A stretch of DNA of 64,000 nucleotides from Corynebacterium sp. GTDB taxonomy: Bacteria; Actinomycetota; Actinomycetes; Mycobacteriales; Mycobacteriaceae. Both the position numbers and the translations under genes were made by a program. How positions within the stretch are numbered: position 1 is the stretch's first letter; each line of letters starts with the position of its first letter. Shown one piece after another: positions 16,654 to 25,344 of the stretch. Below the pieces are notes generated by a model, which was given only the letters and a program-made list of their open reading frames with translations, was not told the DNA's origin and made no database searches. The stretch is taken from NCBI RefSeq assembly GCF_030532715.1, contig NZ_JAUNKO010000002.1, forward strand, positions 319,413 to 383,412, written 5' to 3'.

Positions 16654-17787
16654 ATGAACACGATCAAATTTCTGCACACCTCTGACTGGCAGCTCGGCAT
16701 GACCCGCTGGTTCCTCACTTCAGAAGCGCAGGCTCGGTTCGAGGAGGACCGGCTTGCCGCGATCCGGCGGCTCGGCGAGATTGCCCGTGACACTCAGTGC
16801 GAGTTCATCGTTGTCGCAGGGGATGTCTTTGAGCAAAACAGCGTGAGTCCCCGTACGTTGGGCCGCGCCAGGGACGTCCTCGCGAGCCTGGGCGTCGATA
16901 CGTATTTACTGCCCGGCAACCACGACCCACTCACCGCGGACAGCGTGCTGCGCCGCGTGGCAGACCTGCCCAATGTTCACCTGCTGGATACGGATGATCC
17001 GGTGCCGGTGCGTCCCGGCGTGGAGCTTATCGGCGCGCCATTGCGATCCAAACACCCCACCACCGATCTCCTGGCGGCAGCGTTGGCCCCACTGTCCCCG
17101 CATCCACCGGGAACGATCCGCATCGCCGTAGGCCATGGCCAGGCCGAATCCCGCGGCGGTGGAGCCACCATCGATCTGCGCTGCCTTGAAGATGCCCTCG
17201 CCCGCCGTGTGGTAGATTACGTCGCCTTAGGCGATACGCACTCCAGCGAGCCGGTGGGGAGCACTCACAAGGTGTGGTTTTCAGGTTCCCCGGAAACCAC
17301 CGACTTCTTCGATCACGCTACCGTCGGCGGGGGCGAAACCAATTCCGGCAACGCGCTTGTGGTGAGCCTTGACAGTGACGGCGGCATCGACGTGGAAGAA
17401 GTGCCAGTAGGGCAGTGGACCTTCGAGGCTGTGAGTTTTGACGTCAATGCAACAGCCGATGTGGATCAGTTCTTTGCCGCGCTTGACGCGTACCCGGCGA
17501 AGTCCCGCACCGTGGTGAAGTACGCACTGCGCGGCACTCTCGGTGTCGGGGACATGCGGTACCTCGAACGCGGCCTCGAACAACGCGAACCTATCTTTGC
17601 GGGGCTTTATGAACGCTCGCGATTGACATCGCTGATGGTGGCGCCAAATGAGGAGGAGTTGCTGGAGTTGGAGCTCTCCGGCTACGCCAACAACGCCCTG
17701 CATGAACTGTTAGCCAACGACGAGGACGAGACGGCCGCAGATGCGCTGCGCCTGCTGTTTCGGCTTGCAAAGGAGCGGACCGCATGA
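16654..17787 (+). CDS. SbcD/YhaO-like metallophosphoesterase (DNA repair exonuclease)
   Basis: From ATG 16654 the product has 377 residues, with AAAGGGG 5 bases upstream. Calcineurin-type motifs occur in order: TSDWQLG (I), AGDVFEQN (II), LPGNHDP (III), GHGQ and GDTHS (V). The family usually has DxH in motif I; here the position is Gln (DWQ), so one metal ligand may be replaced. About 100 C-terminal residues form the capping region. With its partner ATPase it should act as an Mre11-Rad50-like nuclease on DNA ends. The stop overlaps the partner start (ATGA). The 61-base gap after the SWIM gene leaves room for its own promoter. Confidence 0.85.
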   Translation: MNTIKFLHTSDWQLGMTRWFLTSEAQARFEEDRLAAIRRLGEIARDTQCEFIVVAGDVFEQNSVSPRTLGRARDVLASLGVDTYLLPGNHDPLTADSVLRRVADLPNVHLLDTDDPVPVRPGVELIGAPLRSKHPTTDLLAAALAPLSPHPPGTIRIAVGHGQAESRGGGATIDLRCLEDALARRVVDYVALGDTHSSEPVGSTHKVWFSGSPETTDFFDHATVGGGETNSGNALVVSLDSDGGIDVEEVPVGQWTFEAVSFDVNATADVDQFFAALDAYPAKSRTVVKYALRGTLGVGDMRYLERGLEQREPIFAGLYERSRLTSLMVAPNEEELLELELSGYANNALHELLANDEDETAADALRLLFRLAKERTA

Positions 17788-20378
17788 TCCTGCACAGCAT
17801 TACGATCGATAACGTTCGCGCCATCGAGCACCTGGAAATCACGGATATTCCTGCTACCGGGGTGCTGGTGGTTTCGGGTGAAAACGAGGCCGGAAAATCC
17901 ACGATTTTGGACGCGCTGCACACCGTACTGCACATCCGGCACAGTAGTACGGCTCGTCGGGTGAAAGGCTTGCAGCCCGTCGGCCGAGACGTGGGCCCGC
18001 GCATCCAGCTAGAGGCGAGCGTTGGCCCCTACCGATTCCGTATTGATAAAACATATTTGCGGAAAAAATCCGCGGAGTTGCAGGTGTTTGAGCCGAACGT
18101 GGAGCGGCTCGCTGGCGCGGACGCGGAGCAGCGCTTGGAAGCCATCCTGAACGAATACCTTGACAATGACTTGTTCGAGGCGATGTTGATGCGCCAAGGT
18201 CAGGCCGATGCGCAAGTGGAAGCCGTGGGTATTCCATCCCTGGTGGCTGCCTTGGATCAAGGCCAGCGCGAGGAAGTCGTCGACGATTCCGCGCTCATGG
18301 AGCGCATCAACGCCGAGTACCGGCGCTATTTCACCGAGAAAACCGGGGCAACTACCGGCGAACTCAAAGCCGCGGAGGCTGATGCTGAACGCCATGCGGA
18401 GCAGATGCGGCAGGCCAAGCGAGAGCTGGACGAGTTGGCTCAATACGTTCGGCGCCATGAGCAGGCCACTGCCCAGCTGGAGGATGCTCAATTGCGTCGG
18501 CCCGCGGCGGAAGAAGAATTGCGTACAGCCAAGCGGCGCCACGCGGAGGCTACCGCTGCGCAAGAGCGCATCGACCGGGCGCAGGAGCGTGTGGCTGCCG
18601 CGCAGGCCGAAGTCGACCTCGCGCAGGTCGCTGTAACAGCTCGCGCTCGTATCGAACAAACTTTGCAGCAAGCGTGCGATAGTGTGACGGCGTTGCAGTC
18701 CCGCACCGACGAGCTGGAATGTAATGCAGCGCAAGAGCGGCAGGAAAAGGCAAAACTCACCGAGAGGTTAGCTACTGCCCGAGATCAGGAACGCGCCGCT
18801 GCTGAGGCATTGCGCGCGGCGCAGGAGATGGTGCAACGCTGCAGGGATAATGCCGCGTTGCAGGCCGCGCGGAAGCTGGCGGCCACCCTCGAGGCTGCTG
18901 AAAAGTCGGTGGCAAAATGCCGAGCTGAGGTGCCGCAGCGGCCTATCGAACAGCGCGATGTGCAGTGTGTTGAGCAGGCGGAATTGCAGCTGCGTACCAA
19001 GGAAATTGAGCGCGACGCTGCGGCCGCCACCCTGACCTTGTCGGCGTTGGAGGCCACTGACGTCACGGTCGACGGCCAACCGGTTACGCTTGCCGCCGCG
19101 GGCACGGAATTCGCGCTTGCTGGAAAGACCGTGGTACAGATCGGTCCGGTGCGCGCCGTCATCCGCGCGGGGCGTGCGGGGCAGGCGGCGAATCGCGAGG
19201 TTGAGCGAGCACGCGAACAGCTTCAAGCGCTGCTCGCAAGCCTTGGCGATTTTCCGAATGCGCAGGCGGTGCGGGACGCGTGCCGGGACCACGAGGCGCG
19301 TAGTTTGCGGTTGCGGGAGGCCGAGCGGGAGTTGCGAGCTGCGCAACCAGCCGACGAAACCCTCACCCAACTCCAGGCTCGCATCGAACGGTTGAATGCG
19401 CAGGACCTCCATGGATTGCCGGCGCTTGCAGACGCCGAGGAAGCCTTGGGTCCGGCGCGCGATGCATACGAAGCAGCCACCGCAACGTTGGCGAAAATTC
19501 GTGCGGAATTGGATGCGTGGTCGGAGTCTGGGGCCCGGCTGCAATTGCAGGTGCACCATGCACGGGTGGAGGACGCGCAGCGGGCGAAGCGCCGCGCCGA
19601 ACAGGAGTTTGCTAGCGCGGAGCAGCTCGAGCCGAAGTCGAGCCTGTTGGGGCGGGTGCAGGCTGCCGAACATCGCCACGCGGAGGCCGTTGCCAAGGTT
19701 GCGCAGTTGCGGCAGGCCGGCGCGGATTTGGAGCGGGCGCAGGCTTTCCTGCTCGGCGCGCGCACCCAGCTGAAAAACCTTGCGGACGATGAATTGGCGG
19801 CGCAGAAGACGCTGGCGGAGTTGACGGGTCGCATTAACCAAGCTGCGGGCGTCGCCGAACGCTTCGAACAAGCATCCGCTGCGGCGAAACGGGCGGAAGT
19901 GCGCTTCGCCGCTTCTCGACGCCGCGCCGATGCAGTTCGGCTGCTACGAGCAACGCTGCGGCGGCATCAAGAGGTTGCCCGACAAAAATATGCGCAGCCT
20001 TTTGTTGATGCTTTGACTCATTTTGCTAAACCAATTTTTGGTAATGATGTTGGATTTACGTTGACCGATACGCTGCAGATTGAGGGCAGGGAGGTAAAAA
20101 ATATTCCGCTAAATATTGCAGCATTATCAGGTGGCGCTCAGGAGCAACTTGCCATTTTGACACGTTTAGCAATAGCTCAGCTCGTGTCTGACGACGGTGT
20201 TCCCATCATCATTGATGACGCATTGGGTAATACCGACTCCGAGCGTTTGAGTGTCATGTCCACGCTATTGAGCGATCTTGGTCGAACTCGCCAAGTGTTT
20301 ATTTTGACGTGTGACCAGAATCGCTATATCCGGGTAGCAAATGCGCGGCGGTTTCGAATGGACGAGTTGCGGGCCTAG
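17784..20378 (+). CDS. SbcC/Rad50-like (YhaN-type) AAA ATPase without zinc hook
   Basis: The product has 864 residues. Walker A is GENEAGKST (Lys38), the ABC-type signature is LSGGAQEQLA (nt about 20126) and Walker B is IIIDDAL (about 20209), followed by the His-switch region VFILTCDQN, which lacks a His. Between lie two long Ala/Glu/Arg/Gln coiled-coil arms. In place of a CxxC zinc hook the middle holds a small beta-rich segment (VTVDGQPVTLAAAG, about residues 427-460), as in YhaN-like ATPases. It would gate the nuclease encoded just upstream. The last 400 bases (about 19,980-20,360) are clearly AT-richer than the rest although they encode the catalytic motifs. Confidence 0.85.
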   Translation: MILHSITIDNVRAIEHLEITDIPATGVLVVSGENEAGKSTILDALHTVLHIRHSSTARRVKGLQPVGRDVGPRIQLEASVGPYRFRIDKTYLRKKSAELQVFEPNVERLAGADAEQRLEAILNEYLDNDLFEAMLMRQGQADAQVEAVGIPSLVAALDQGQREEVVDDSALMERINAEYRRYFTEKTGATTGELKAAEADAERHAEQMRQAKRELDELAQYVRRHEQATAQLEDAQLRRPAAEEELRTAKRRHAEATAAQERIDRAQERVAAAQAEVDLAQVAVTARARIEQTLQQACDSVTALQSRTDELECNAAQERQEKAKLTERLATARDQERAAAEALRAAQEMVQRCRDNAALQAARKLAATLEAAEKSVAKCRAEVPQRPIEQRDVQCVEQAELQLRTKEIERDAAAATLTLSALEATDVTVDGQPVTLAAAGTEFALAGKTVVQIGPVRAVIRAGRAGQAANREVERAREQLQALLASLGDFPNAQAVRDACRDHEARSLRLREAERELRAAQPADETLTQLQARIERLNAQDLHGLPALADAEEALGPARDAYEAATATLAKIRAELDAWSESGARLQLQVHHARVEDAQRAKRRAEQEFASAEQLEPKSSLLGRVQAAEHRHAEAVAKVAQLRQAGADLERAQAFLLGARTQLKNLADDELAAQKTLAELTGRINQAAGVAERFEQASAAAKRAEVRFAASRRRADAVRLLRATLRRHQEVARQKYAQPFVDALTHFAKPIFGNDVGFTLTDTLQIEGREVKNIPLNIAALSGGAQEQLAILTRLAIAQLVSDDGVPIIIDDALGNTDSERLSVMSTLLSDLGRTRQVFILTCDQNRYIRVANARRFRMDELRA

Positions 20379-21133
20379 TCCGATTCCTTGCGGCTCTCGC
20401 CTTGTTTGTGCTCGGCAGTCGGATTGCCGTCCGTTGCGTCACTGGCGGCTTCGCCAGCGACGTCGACAGGCTCCTCAGCTTCGACAGCCTGTTCGGCCTT
20501 ATCTGGGGCGCTGGCAGGCGTTGGGGCGTCCTCGTGGGAATCCTTAACGGTGGCGTTGCCGTAGGTTTCCTCAAACTTCTTTTTGAGGTTGGGGACGGGC
20601 GTGCCAGGAGGTTGCAGGATCGCAGAACCTTCGATCTCAATGGTGACGTCTTCGCCCAAAATCAACCCGCCAGACTCCATCGGCGTGTTAAACGACATGT
20701 TGAAATGGGTGCGGTTGATCTTCAGGTAGCCCTCAAAGCCCATCCGGGTGTTGCCCATGGGGTCATCCGCCACGCCGATGACATGGACGTCGAGGGTGAC
20801 CGGGTGGGTTTCGCCCTTGATGGTGAGATCGCCAGTGACCGAGGCGCGGTAGTTGTGCACCCACTCCACCTTGGTGGAGAAAAATGTAATCGTGGGGTAC
20901 TTGTCCGTCTCGAAAAAATCATCGTTGAGGAGGTGATAGTCCCGGTCGGGATTGCTCGTGGAAATACTCGGGGTTTGAATAATGGCGTCAATTTTGCAGG
21001 ATTCGCCAAGCACAATATAGCTTTCATAATCCGTAAATTCACCACGCATTTTCGTTACCATTGCGTGACGCACCCAAAACCCCACCCGGGAGTGCGTTGG
21101 ATCAAGGATATATGTGCCGTCAAATAAAGTCAT
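20375..21133 (-). CDS. YceI-family lipid-binding-type protein with acidic C-terminal extension
   Basis: The product has 252 residues. The first 180 form a YceI beta-barrel: YILDPTHSRVGFWVRHAMVTKMRGEF in two steps, a central TGDLTIKGETHPVTLDV strand pair and NRTHFNMSF. YceI proteins bind isoprenoid-type ligands in a lipocalin-like barrel. No signal peptide is visible, so this one is probably cytoplasmic. The last 65 residues are Glu/Asp/Ala/Pro-rich and disordered, unlike typical 170-190-residue members. Start ATG 21133 has AAGGAG. It converges on the YhaN-like gene with a 4-base overlap and is divergent from a MarR gene, its likely regulator. Confidence 0.85.
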   Translation of the reverse strand: MTLFDGTYILDPTHSRVGFWVRHAMVTKMRGEFTDYESYIVLGESCKIDAIIQTPSISTSNPDRDYHLLNDDFFETDKYPTITFFSTKVEWVHNYRASVTGDLTIKGETHPVTLDVHVIGVADDPMGNTRMGFEGYLKINRTHFNMSFNTPMESGGLILGEDVTIEIEGSAILQPPGTPVPNLKKKFEETYGNATVKDSHEDAPTPASAPDKAEQAVEAEEPVDVAGEAASDATDGNPTAEHKQGESRKESD

Positions 21134-21240
21134 CGTCTCTTCTCCTTAAGGTGAGAATGCTGACTAGGGGGGTGGTTGATCACTGCATTGCAAGCTTAGT
21201 AATCGGTTGTGTGGATATCAATGACCACGAGATATAGCTA

Positions 21241-21280
21241 GTTGAAATATAAGAAATTCCAACATCAATTCTTAGAATTG
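21241..21280. promoter_or_regulatory. Candidate MarR operators between yceI and marR genes
   Basis: In the AT-rich 245-base divergent region, GTTG...CAAC at 21241-21263 is an imperfect 23-base palindrome and CAATTCTTAGAATTG at 21266-21280 is a perfect 15-base palindrome. Size and position fit MarR dimers controlling both genes. This is inferred from symmetry only. Confidence 0.4.
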
Positions 21281-21378
21281 CAGGTCGGTGGGATTATGCA
21301 ATGCAAGCAAGTTTGTCCACAATTGAATGCGCTGGTTAAGTTTCATGAGCAGCCAAAATAGGTTTATTCTAGGTAAGT

Positions 21379-21834
21379 ATGACGACCCCAAGATGGCTGA
21401 ACGACGAAGAGCAGGAACTGTGGAGGGATCTCCTCGCCGCCGTCCGCTATGTTGATCGCGGCATGGATGTAACCCTTCAGGAAGGGCATGGGATTTCGGT
21501 TCCGGAGTTCGCGGTTCTCGTGCATCTTTCCGAAAGCAACGCGATGGAAACGCGGTTACGTGATTTGTGTGCCTCCCTCGAATGGGACCGTAGCCGCACC
21601 TCGCATCAGATCACACGCATGGAACGGCGTGGATTGGTGGTGAAACAAAAATGTTCTGACGACGGCCGCGGCGTCATCGTCGAGTTAACGGCTGAAGGTC
21701 GCCGTCGGCTCGAGTCCGCCGCCCCCGAACACGTAAATAGCGTGCGAAAACTGTTTTTTGACAACATCACGGAAGACGAAATGCGGGCCCTGAAACCCAT
21801 TCTGGATCGAATCTTAAGGGAAAAACAAGGGTAA
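21379..21834 (+). CDS. MarR-family transcriptional regulator
   Basis: The product has 151 residues, the usual MarR size. The winged helix runs from about residue 50: LRDLCASLEWDRSRTSHQITRMERRGLV is split between helix alpha3 and the recognition helix, and the wing follows with CSDDGRGVIVELTAEGRR, the DxRxxxxxLT signature. MarR dimers repress by binding palindromes and release on binding phenolic or oxidant ligands. It is divergent from yceI, with two palindromes between, so control of yceI and itself is likely. The start ATG has an AGGTAAGT purine tract. Confidence 0.88.
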   Translation: MTTPRWLNDEEQELWRDLLAAVRYVDRGMDVTLQEGHGISVPEFAVLVHLSESNAMETRLRDLCASLEWDRSRTSHQITRMERRGLVVKQKCSDDGRGVIVELTAEGRRRLESAAPEHVNSVRKLFFDNITEDEMRALKPILDRILREKQG

Positions 21835-21915
21835 TCCCTGATGCGCGGTGGCGACAGGGCGACGATACTCAAAGTTGTACACCAAATTTTTCCCTTCAAG
21901 GTTAGGAGCCTTGCC

Positions 21916-22131
21916 ATGAACGCCCCATTTTCCGATCGCCAGCTCTACCGCAGCACCACCGACAGTTTCGTCGGCGGCGTTCTTGGGGGTGTCGCTCAAG
22001 CATATGGTTGGGATGCGTCCCTGCTGCGTCTCGGCTTCGTGGCTTCGTTCCTGTTGCCCGGATCCCAGTTATTCCTTGTGGTGCTGTACGTCATCGGCTG
22101 CATCGTGATACCCAAGGACACCACGTTCTAG
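21916..22131 (+). CDS. PspC-domain small membrane protein
   Basis: From ATG 21916, with TTAGGAG upstream, the product has 71 residues. It opens with LYRSTTDSFVGGVLGGVAQAYGWD, split by the family GGVxxGxA signature, followed by WDASLLRLGFV and one long hydrophobic segment ending VIGCIVIPKD. This is a complete stand-alone PspC domain. PspC proteins sit in the inner membrane and in some bacteria take part in envelope-stress signalling; no other psp genes are nearby. A strong bidirectional hairpin follows. Confidence 0.85.
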   Translation: MNAPFSDRQLYRSTTDSFVGGVLGGVAQAYGWDASLLRLGFVASFLLPGSQLFLVVLYVIGCIVIPKDTTF

Positions 22132-22171
22132 CCAATCCTGCCTCGCAGCGTGAGTTGTTGCTGGGTAACGC

Positions 22172-22206
22172 AAAACACCCCGCCATGGAATGTGGCGAGG
22201 TGTTTT
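22172..22206. terminator. Bidirectional terminator between pspC-like gene and tRNA-Arg
   Basis: Arms AAAACACCCCGCC (22172-22184) and GGCGAGGTGTTTT (22194-22206) form a 13-base stem with one mismatch-like pair and a 9-base loop. A T run closes the stem on both strands, so it can end the PspC transcript and the minus-strand tRNA transcript. Confidence 0.8.
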
Positions 22207-22207
22207 C

Positions 22208-22282
22208 TGGTGCCCCCGACACGATTCGAACGTGCGACCGCTGGTACCGGAAACCAGTGCTCTATCCCCTGAGCTACGGAGG
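22208..22282 (-). tRNA. tRNA-Arg (anticodon CCG), encoded CCA
   Basis: Read on the minus strand, the acceptor arms GCCTCCG (22282-22276) and CGGGGGC (22218-22212) pair, with one G-U. The D arm is GCTC...GAGC. The anticodon stem CTGGT/ACCAG encloses loop TTCCGGT, giving anticodon CCG, which reads CGG arginine codons. The T arm is GCACG-TTCGAAT-CGTGT. Discriminator A and an encoded CCA (22210-22208) follow. A -10-like TAATGT lies at 22300-22295. CGG is a frequent codon in this GC-rich genome. Confidence 0.95.
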
Positions 22283-22326
22283 CGGGCAGAAGAAAACATT
22301 AGCACCCGCAGCGCGGCAACGCGAAT

Positions 22327-22354
22327 CGAGGCCCCGCATGGTGGCGGGGCCTCG
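22327..22354 (-). terminator. Strong hairpin downstream of lutC
   Basis: Perfect 11-base arms CGAGGCCCCGC (22327-22337) and GCGGGGCCTCG (22344-22354) with a 6-base loop lie 6 bases past the lutC stop. The following bases (ATTCGCGTTG on the minus strand) hold no good T run, so it may act as a weak terminator or an mRNA 3'-end stabiliser. Confidence 0.6.
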
Positions 22355-22360
22355 AGGCGG

Positions 22361-23026
22361 CTAGTCGACGATGACCACGATCAGGGTGCGGGGCCCGTGG
22401 ACACCTTCGACGCGATTGAGCTCGATGTCGGAGGTTGCGGAAGGGCCAGAAATCATGGTGATGGGTAGGCTACGATCCAGGCGTTCAACCATTTCTGGCA
22501 CGCCGTAGACCACTGAATCCATGCGCACGATGCAGATGTGGCAGTCGGGGACGAGGGTGAGGGCGCGGCGGCCGTTCGTTGGATTGGATTCCAAGCAAAT
22601 CGTGCCGGTTTGGGCGCTGGTGACATGGGAGTCGGTCACCACCACATCCACGTCGTCGAGTAGGCGCGGGTCGGTGGTGCGATCGTCGGGGGTGGCGGAG
22701 CCGGTGAACCCGTCAAAAAGTTTGGGATCTAAGCCCTCGGCGAAGCGCACGTCCTTGGCGTTGCGCTCTTCGAGCAGCGCCACGATGGTTGCGGCCAGAC
22801 TGTCTTCGGTGGCTTCCTTCACAATCGCCTTGTAGTCGAGCAGGCGGTCGATCAGGGTTTCCTTGATTTCTGCGGCGGAGTAGTCGTGGGTGAGGTTGTA
22901 CTCACGGGTGACTTCGTAGCCGCCTGAGGGGGTGTTTGCCAAGCGGTGCGCGTTGGCGATGCGCTGCAAGATCTCCTTCTTCGCGGCGGCGTTGCGGGCG
23001 TCCCGTTCAGCATGCTTGGTGGTCAT
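22361..23026 (-). CDS. lutC: Lactate utilization protein C (LUD domain)
   Basis: The product has 221 residues with a LUD-domain C-terminal half; features include a [17 protein letters not shown] segment and [27 protein letters not shown] in part, the SGPSxTxDIE motif conserved in LutC/YkgG. LutABC together oxidise L-lactate to pyruvate. The start ATG follows the lutB stop directly (TAA-ATG) with GGAGG upstream, so it is the last gene of the lutABC operon. A strong hairpin follows its stop. Confidence 0.92.
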   Translation of the reverse strand: MTTKHAERDARNAAAKKEILQRIANAHRLANTPSGGYEVTREYNLTHDYSAAEIKETLIDRLLDYKAIVKEATEDSLAATIVALLEERNAKDVRFAEGLDPKLFDGFTGSATPDDRTTDPRLLDDVDVVVTDSHVTSAQTGTICLESNPTNGRRALTLVPDCHICIVRMDSVVYGVPEMVERLDRSLPITMISGPSATSDIELNRVEGVHGPRTLIVVIVD

Positions 23027-24562
23027 TTATTTTTCCTCCGTAGTGGACTTGCCGGGGATGCCTTCTGCGCGAGCCTGGGCCAGCAGCTGTTGGGCTTCGT
23101 CGGAGTTGAACCAAACGCGGAAGGACTTCTTTGGCGGCACGGATGTGTCGCGTACATCGGTCCAGCCAGCGAGGAAACTCGGCAGGTGGGTGATCTTCTT
23201 CTTCCGGCCCCCAAGGATGCGACCGAATGGCACGAGCTTTGTGGCAATGTTCCACAGTTTGCGGTAGCCGAACGCCAAACCCATAGCCCCCATGAGCACG
23301 CCTTCGATCTTGGGTTTGTGGGATTCGATCTTTTGGTGGCGCAATTCGAGCAAGGCGGACGGGATGTCAATCTTGACTGGGCATACTTCGTAGCAGGCAC
23401 CGCACAGGGAGGACGCGTACGGCAGGGAAGCGTTCGGGTCGTGTGCGGAATCAATGCCGGTGAGCTGCGGGGTCAAAATTGCGCCAATGGGGCCGGGGTA
23501 GGTGGAGCCGTAGGCGTGGCCGCCGGCGCGCTCGTAGACCGGGCAGACGTTGAGACATGCGGAGCAACGAATGCACTTGAGTGCCTCGCGGCCAATCTCG
23601 TCTGCGAGGGCAGCGGTGCGGCCGTTATCCACCAACACGAGGTGGAAATGCTTCGGGCCGTCGCCTTCGGTGACACCGGACCACAGGGAGGTGTAGGGGT
23701 TCATACGTTCGCCGGTGGAGGAGCGTGGCAGCAGCTGCAGGAACACTTCGAAATCCTGGAAGGTGGGCAGCATTTTTTCGATGCCCATCACGGAGATCAG
23801 GGTTTCCGGCAGGGTCAGGCACATGCGGCCATTGCCCTCGGATTCCACAATGGCGATGGTGCCGGTCTCCGCAACGCCGAAGTTTGCGCCGGAAATGGCA
23901 ACCTTGGCGCGCATGAATTGTTCGCGCAGGAAGATGCGCGCCGATTCTGCGAGTTCGGCGGGTTCGGTGGACAGGGTTTCATCCGTGTGCGGCATTTCCT
24001 TGATGAAGATGTCGCGGATTTCCGCGCGGTTGCGGTGGATCGCGGGCACCAGGATGTGGGAGGGGCGGTCGTGCCCGAGTTGCACGATGAGTTCCGCAAG
24101 GTCCGTTTCGCGGGCGGAGATCCCAGCGGCGCGGAGCTGTTCGTTCAAACCGATTTCCATGGTGGCCATGGACTTGATTTTCACCACGTTGGTTTCGCCG
24201 GTGTCTTGCACCAGCTGGGTGACAATTTCGCCGGCTTCCTTGGCGTCGCGCGCCCAGTGGACGACGCCGCCGCGGGCGGTGACGGAGGCTTCCAATTGCT
24301 CCAGCAGTTCCGGCATGCGCGCCATTACGTCGCGTTTGATGCCGGATCCGGCTTCGCGTAGCGCCTGCCAATCGTCGATTTCCTCGATCACGGCGGCGCG
24401 CTTACCACGAATGGTGTGGGTGGCTTTATGCAGGTTGCGGCGCTGCGTTGCCTTGTATAGGTCTTCGTGCGCGGCAGCCTGGAAGGAGCGGGTACCGCGG
24501 AGGTTGCCCACTTCCTTTGACGCGCGCGGCGGCATTGCTGGGGTGCCCAGAAGCGTGCTCAC
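23027..24562 (-). CDS. lutB: Lactate utilization iron-sulfur protein B
   Basis: The product has 511 residues. An N-terminal LUD domain (about 70-300) is followed by two ferredoxin-type cysteine clusters, CIRCSACLNVCPVYE and CGACYEVCPVKIDIP (about 330-415), that hold two 4Fe-4S centres. A C-terminal DUF3390-type tail follows. It carries electrons from lactate within LutABC. The GTG start overlaps the lutA stop (GTGA) with AAGGAGG upstream. Confidence 0.93.
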   Translation of the reverse strand: MSTLLGTPAMPPRASKEVGNLRGTRSFQAAAHEDLYKATQRRNLHKATHTIRGKRAAVIEEIDDWQALREAGSGIKRDVMARMPELLEQLEASVTARGGVVHWARDAKEAGEIVTQLVQDTGETNVVKIKSMATMEIGLNEQLRAAGISARETDLAELIVQLGHDRPSHILVPAIHRNRAEIRDIFIKEMPHTDETLSTEPAELAESARIFLREQFMRAKVAISGANFGVAETGTIAIVESEGNGRMCLTLPETLISVMGIEKMLPTFQDFEVFLQLLPRSSTGERMNPYTSLWSGVTEGDGPKHFHLVLVDNGRTAALADEIGREALKCIRCSACLNVCPVYERAGGHAYGSTYPGPIGAILTPQLTGIDSAHDPNASLPYASSLCGACYEVCPVKIDIPSALLELRHQKIESHKPKIEGVLMGAMGLAFGYRKLWNIATKLVPFGRILGGRKKKITHLPSFLAGWTDVRDTSVPPKKSFRVWFNSDEAQQLLAQARAEGIPGKSTTEEK

Positions 24563-25344
24563 AGCATGACCTCCTTGGAGTAGATAGCGGAGTCAGGGGA
24601 CCAGGGGTGGCTCTTGGTGGAAGCCAGGATTTCGGCGAGGTGAATTGCCCGCACACCTGCGTGCTGGCGTGACAACGAACCACCGATGTTCATCAGGCAG
24701 GAAGCGTCTCCGGCGGTGACGTATTCCGCTTGGGTGTCACGGATGTTGCGCACCTTGTCGTGCACCATGGCAGCGGACGTTTCCGCGTTCTTTACGGAGA
24801 AGGTGCCGCCGAAACCGCAGCACTCTTCGGCGTGCGGCAGCTCCACCAGGTCGAGGCCCTCGACGTTGCGCAGTAGGCGCAGTGGACGGTCGCCAACTTT
24901 CAGGAATCGAAGAGAGTGGCAGGTGGAGTGGTAGGTGACGCGGTGCGGGAAAAATGCCCCCACGTTGTCAACACCGGCTACGTCGATCAGGAATTCGGAT
25001 AGGTCGTAGGTTTTTGCGGCGGTGCGGCGCGCGCCATCGACAAGCGCGGAATTGCCGTAGCGGGAGGCAACGTGCTCGTGCTGTTCGCGGACGGCGCCCG
25101 CGCAGGAACCTGAAGGCGCGACCACGCAGTCGATGGAATCATCCGAAAACGCGTCCACGTAATTGCGGATCTGCGGAATCGCCTGCCGCTGATAACCAGT
25201 ATTGACGTGCATCTGGCCGCAGCAAGTTTGTTCGGGCGGGAACACGACTTCGTGGCCGAGGCGGGAGATGATGACAGCGGTGGCCTTGACCACGTCCGGA
25301 AACATTGCGTCACCGATGCAAGTGGAAAACAGCGCTACACGCAC
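24559..25344 (-). CDS. lutA: Lactate utilization Fe-S oxidoreductase A
   Basis: The product has 261 residues and two CCG domains: the first has ACxG-like CIGDAMFPDV and EQTCCGQMHVNTGY, the second TYHSTCHSLR and HAEECCGFGGTFSVKN. These Cys-Cys-Gly motifs bind non-cubane or 4Fe-4S clusters in LutA/GlpC proteins. It is the first gene of lutABC. Start GTG 25344 has AGGAG 6 bases upstream. The promoter must lie in the 430-base gap before argS. Confidence 0.93.
   Translation of the reverse strand: MRVALFSTCIGDAMFPDVVKATAVIISRLGHEVVFPPEQTCCGQMHVNTGYQRQAIPQIRNYVDAFSDDSIDCVVAPSGSCAGAVREQHEHVASRYGNSALVDGARRTAAKTYDLSEFLIDVAGVDNVGAFFPHRVTYHSTCHSLRFLKVGDRPLRLLRNVEGLDLVELPHAEECCGFGGTFSVKNAETSAAMVHDKVRNIRDTQAEYVTAGDASCLMNIGGSLSRQHAGVRAIHLAEILASTKSHPWSPDSAIYSKEVML

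Noticed and set aside
22946..24361. 471-codon plus-strand open frame opposite lutB
   Set aside because: lutB has clear Fe-S motifs on the minus strand; the plus frame is low-complexity and unlike any protein.
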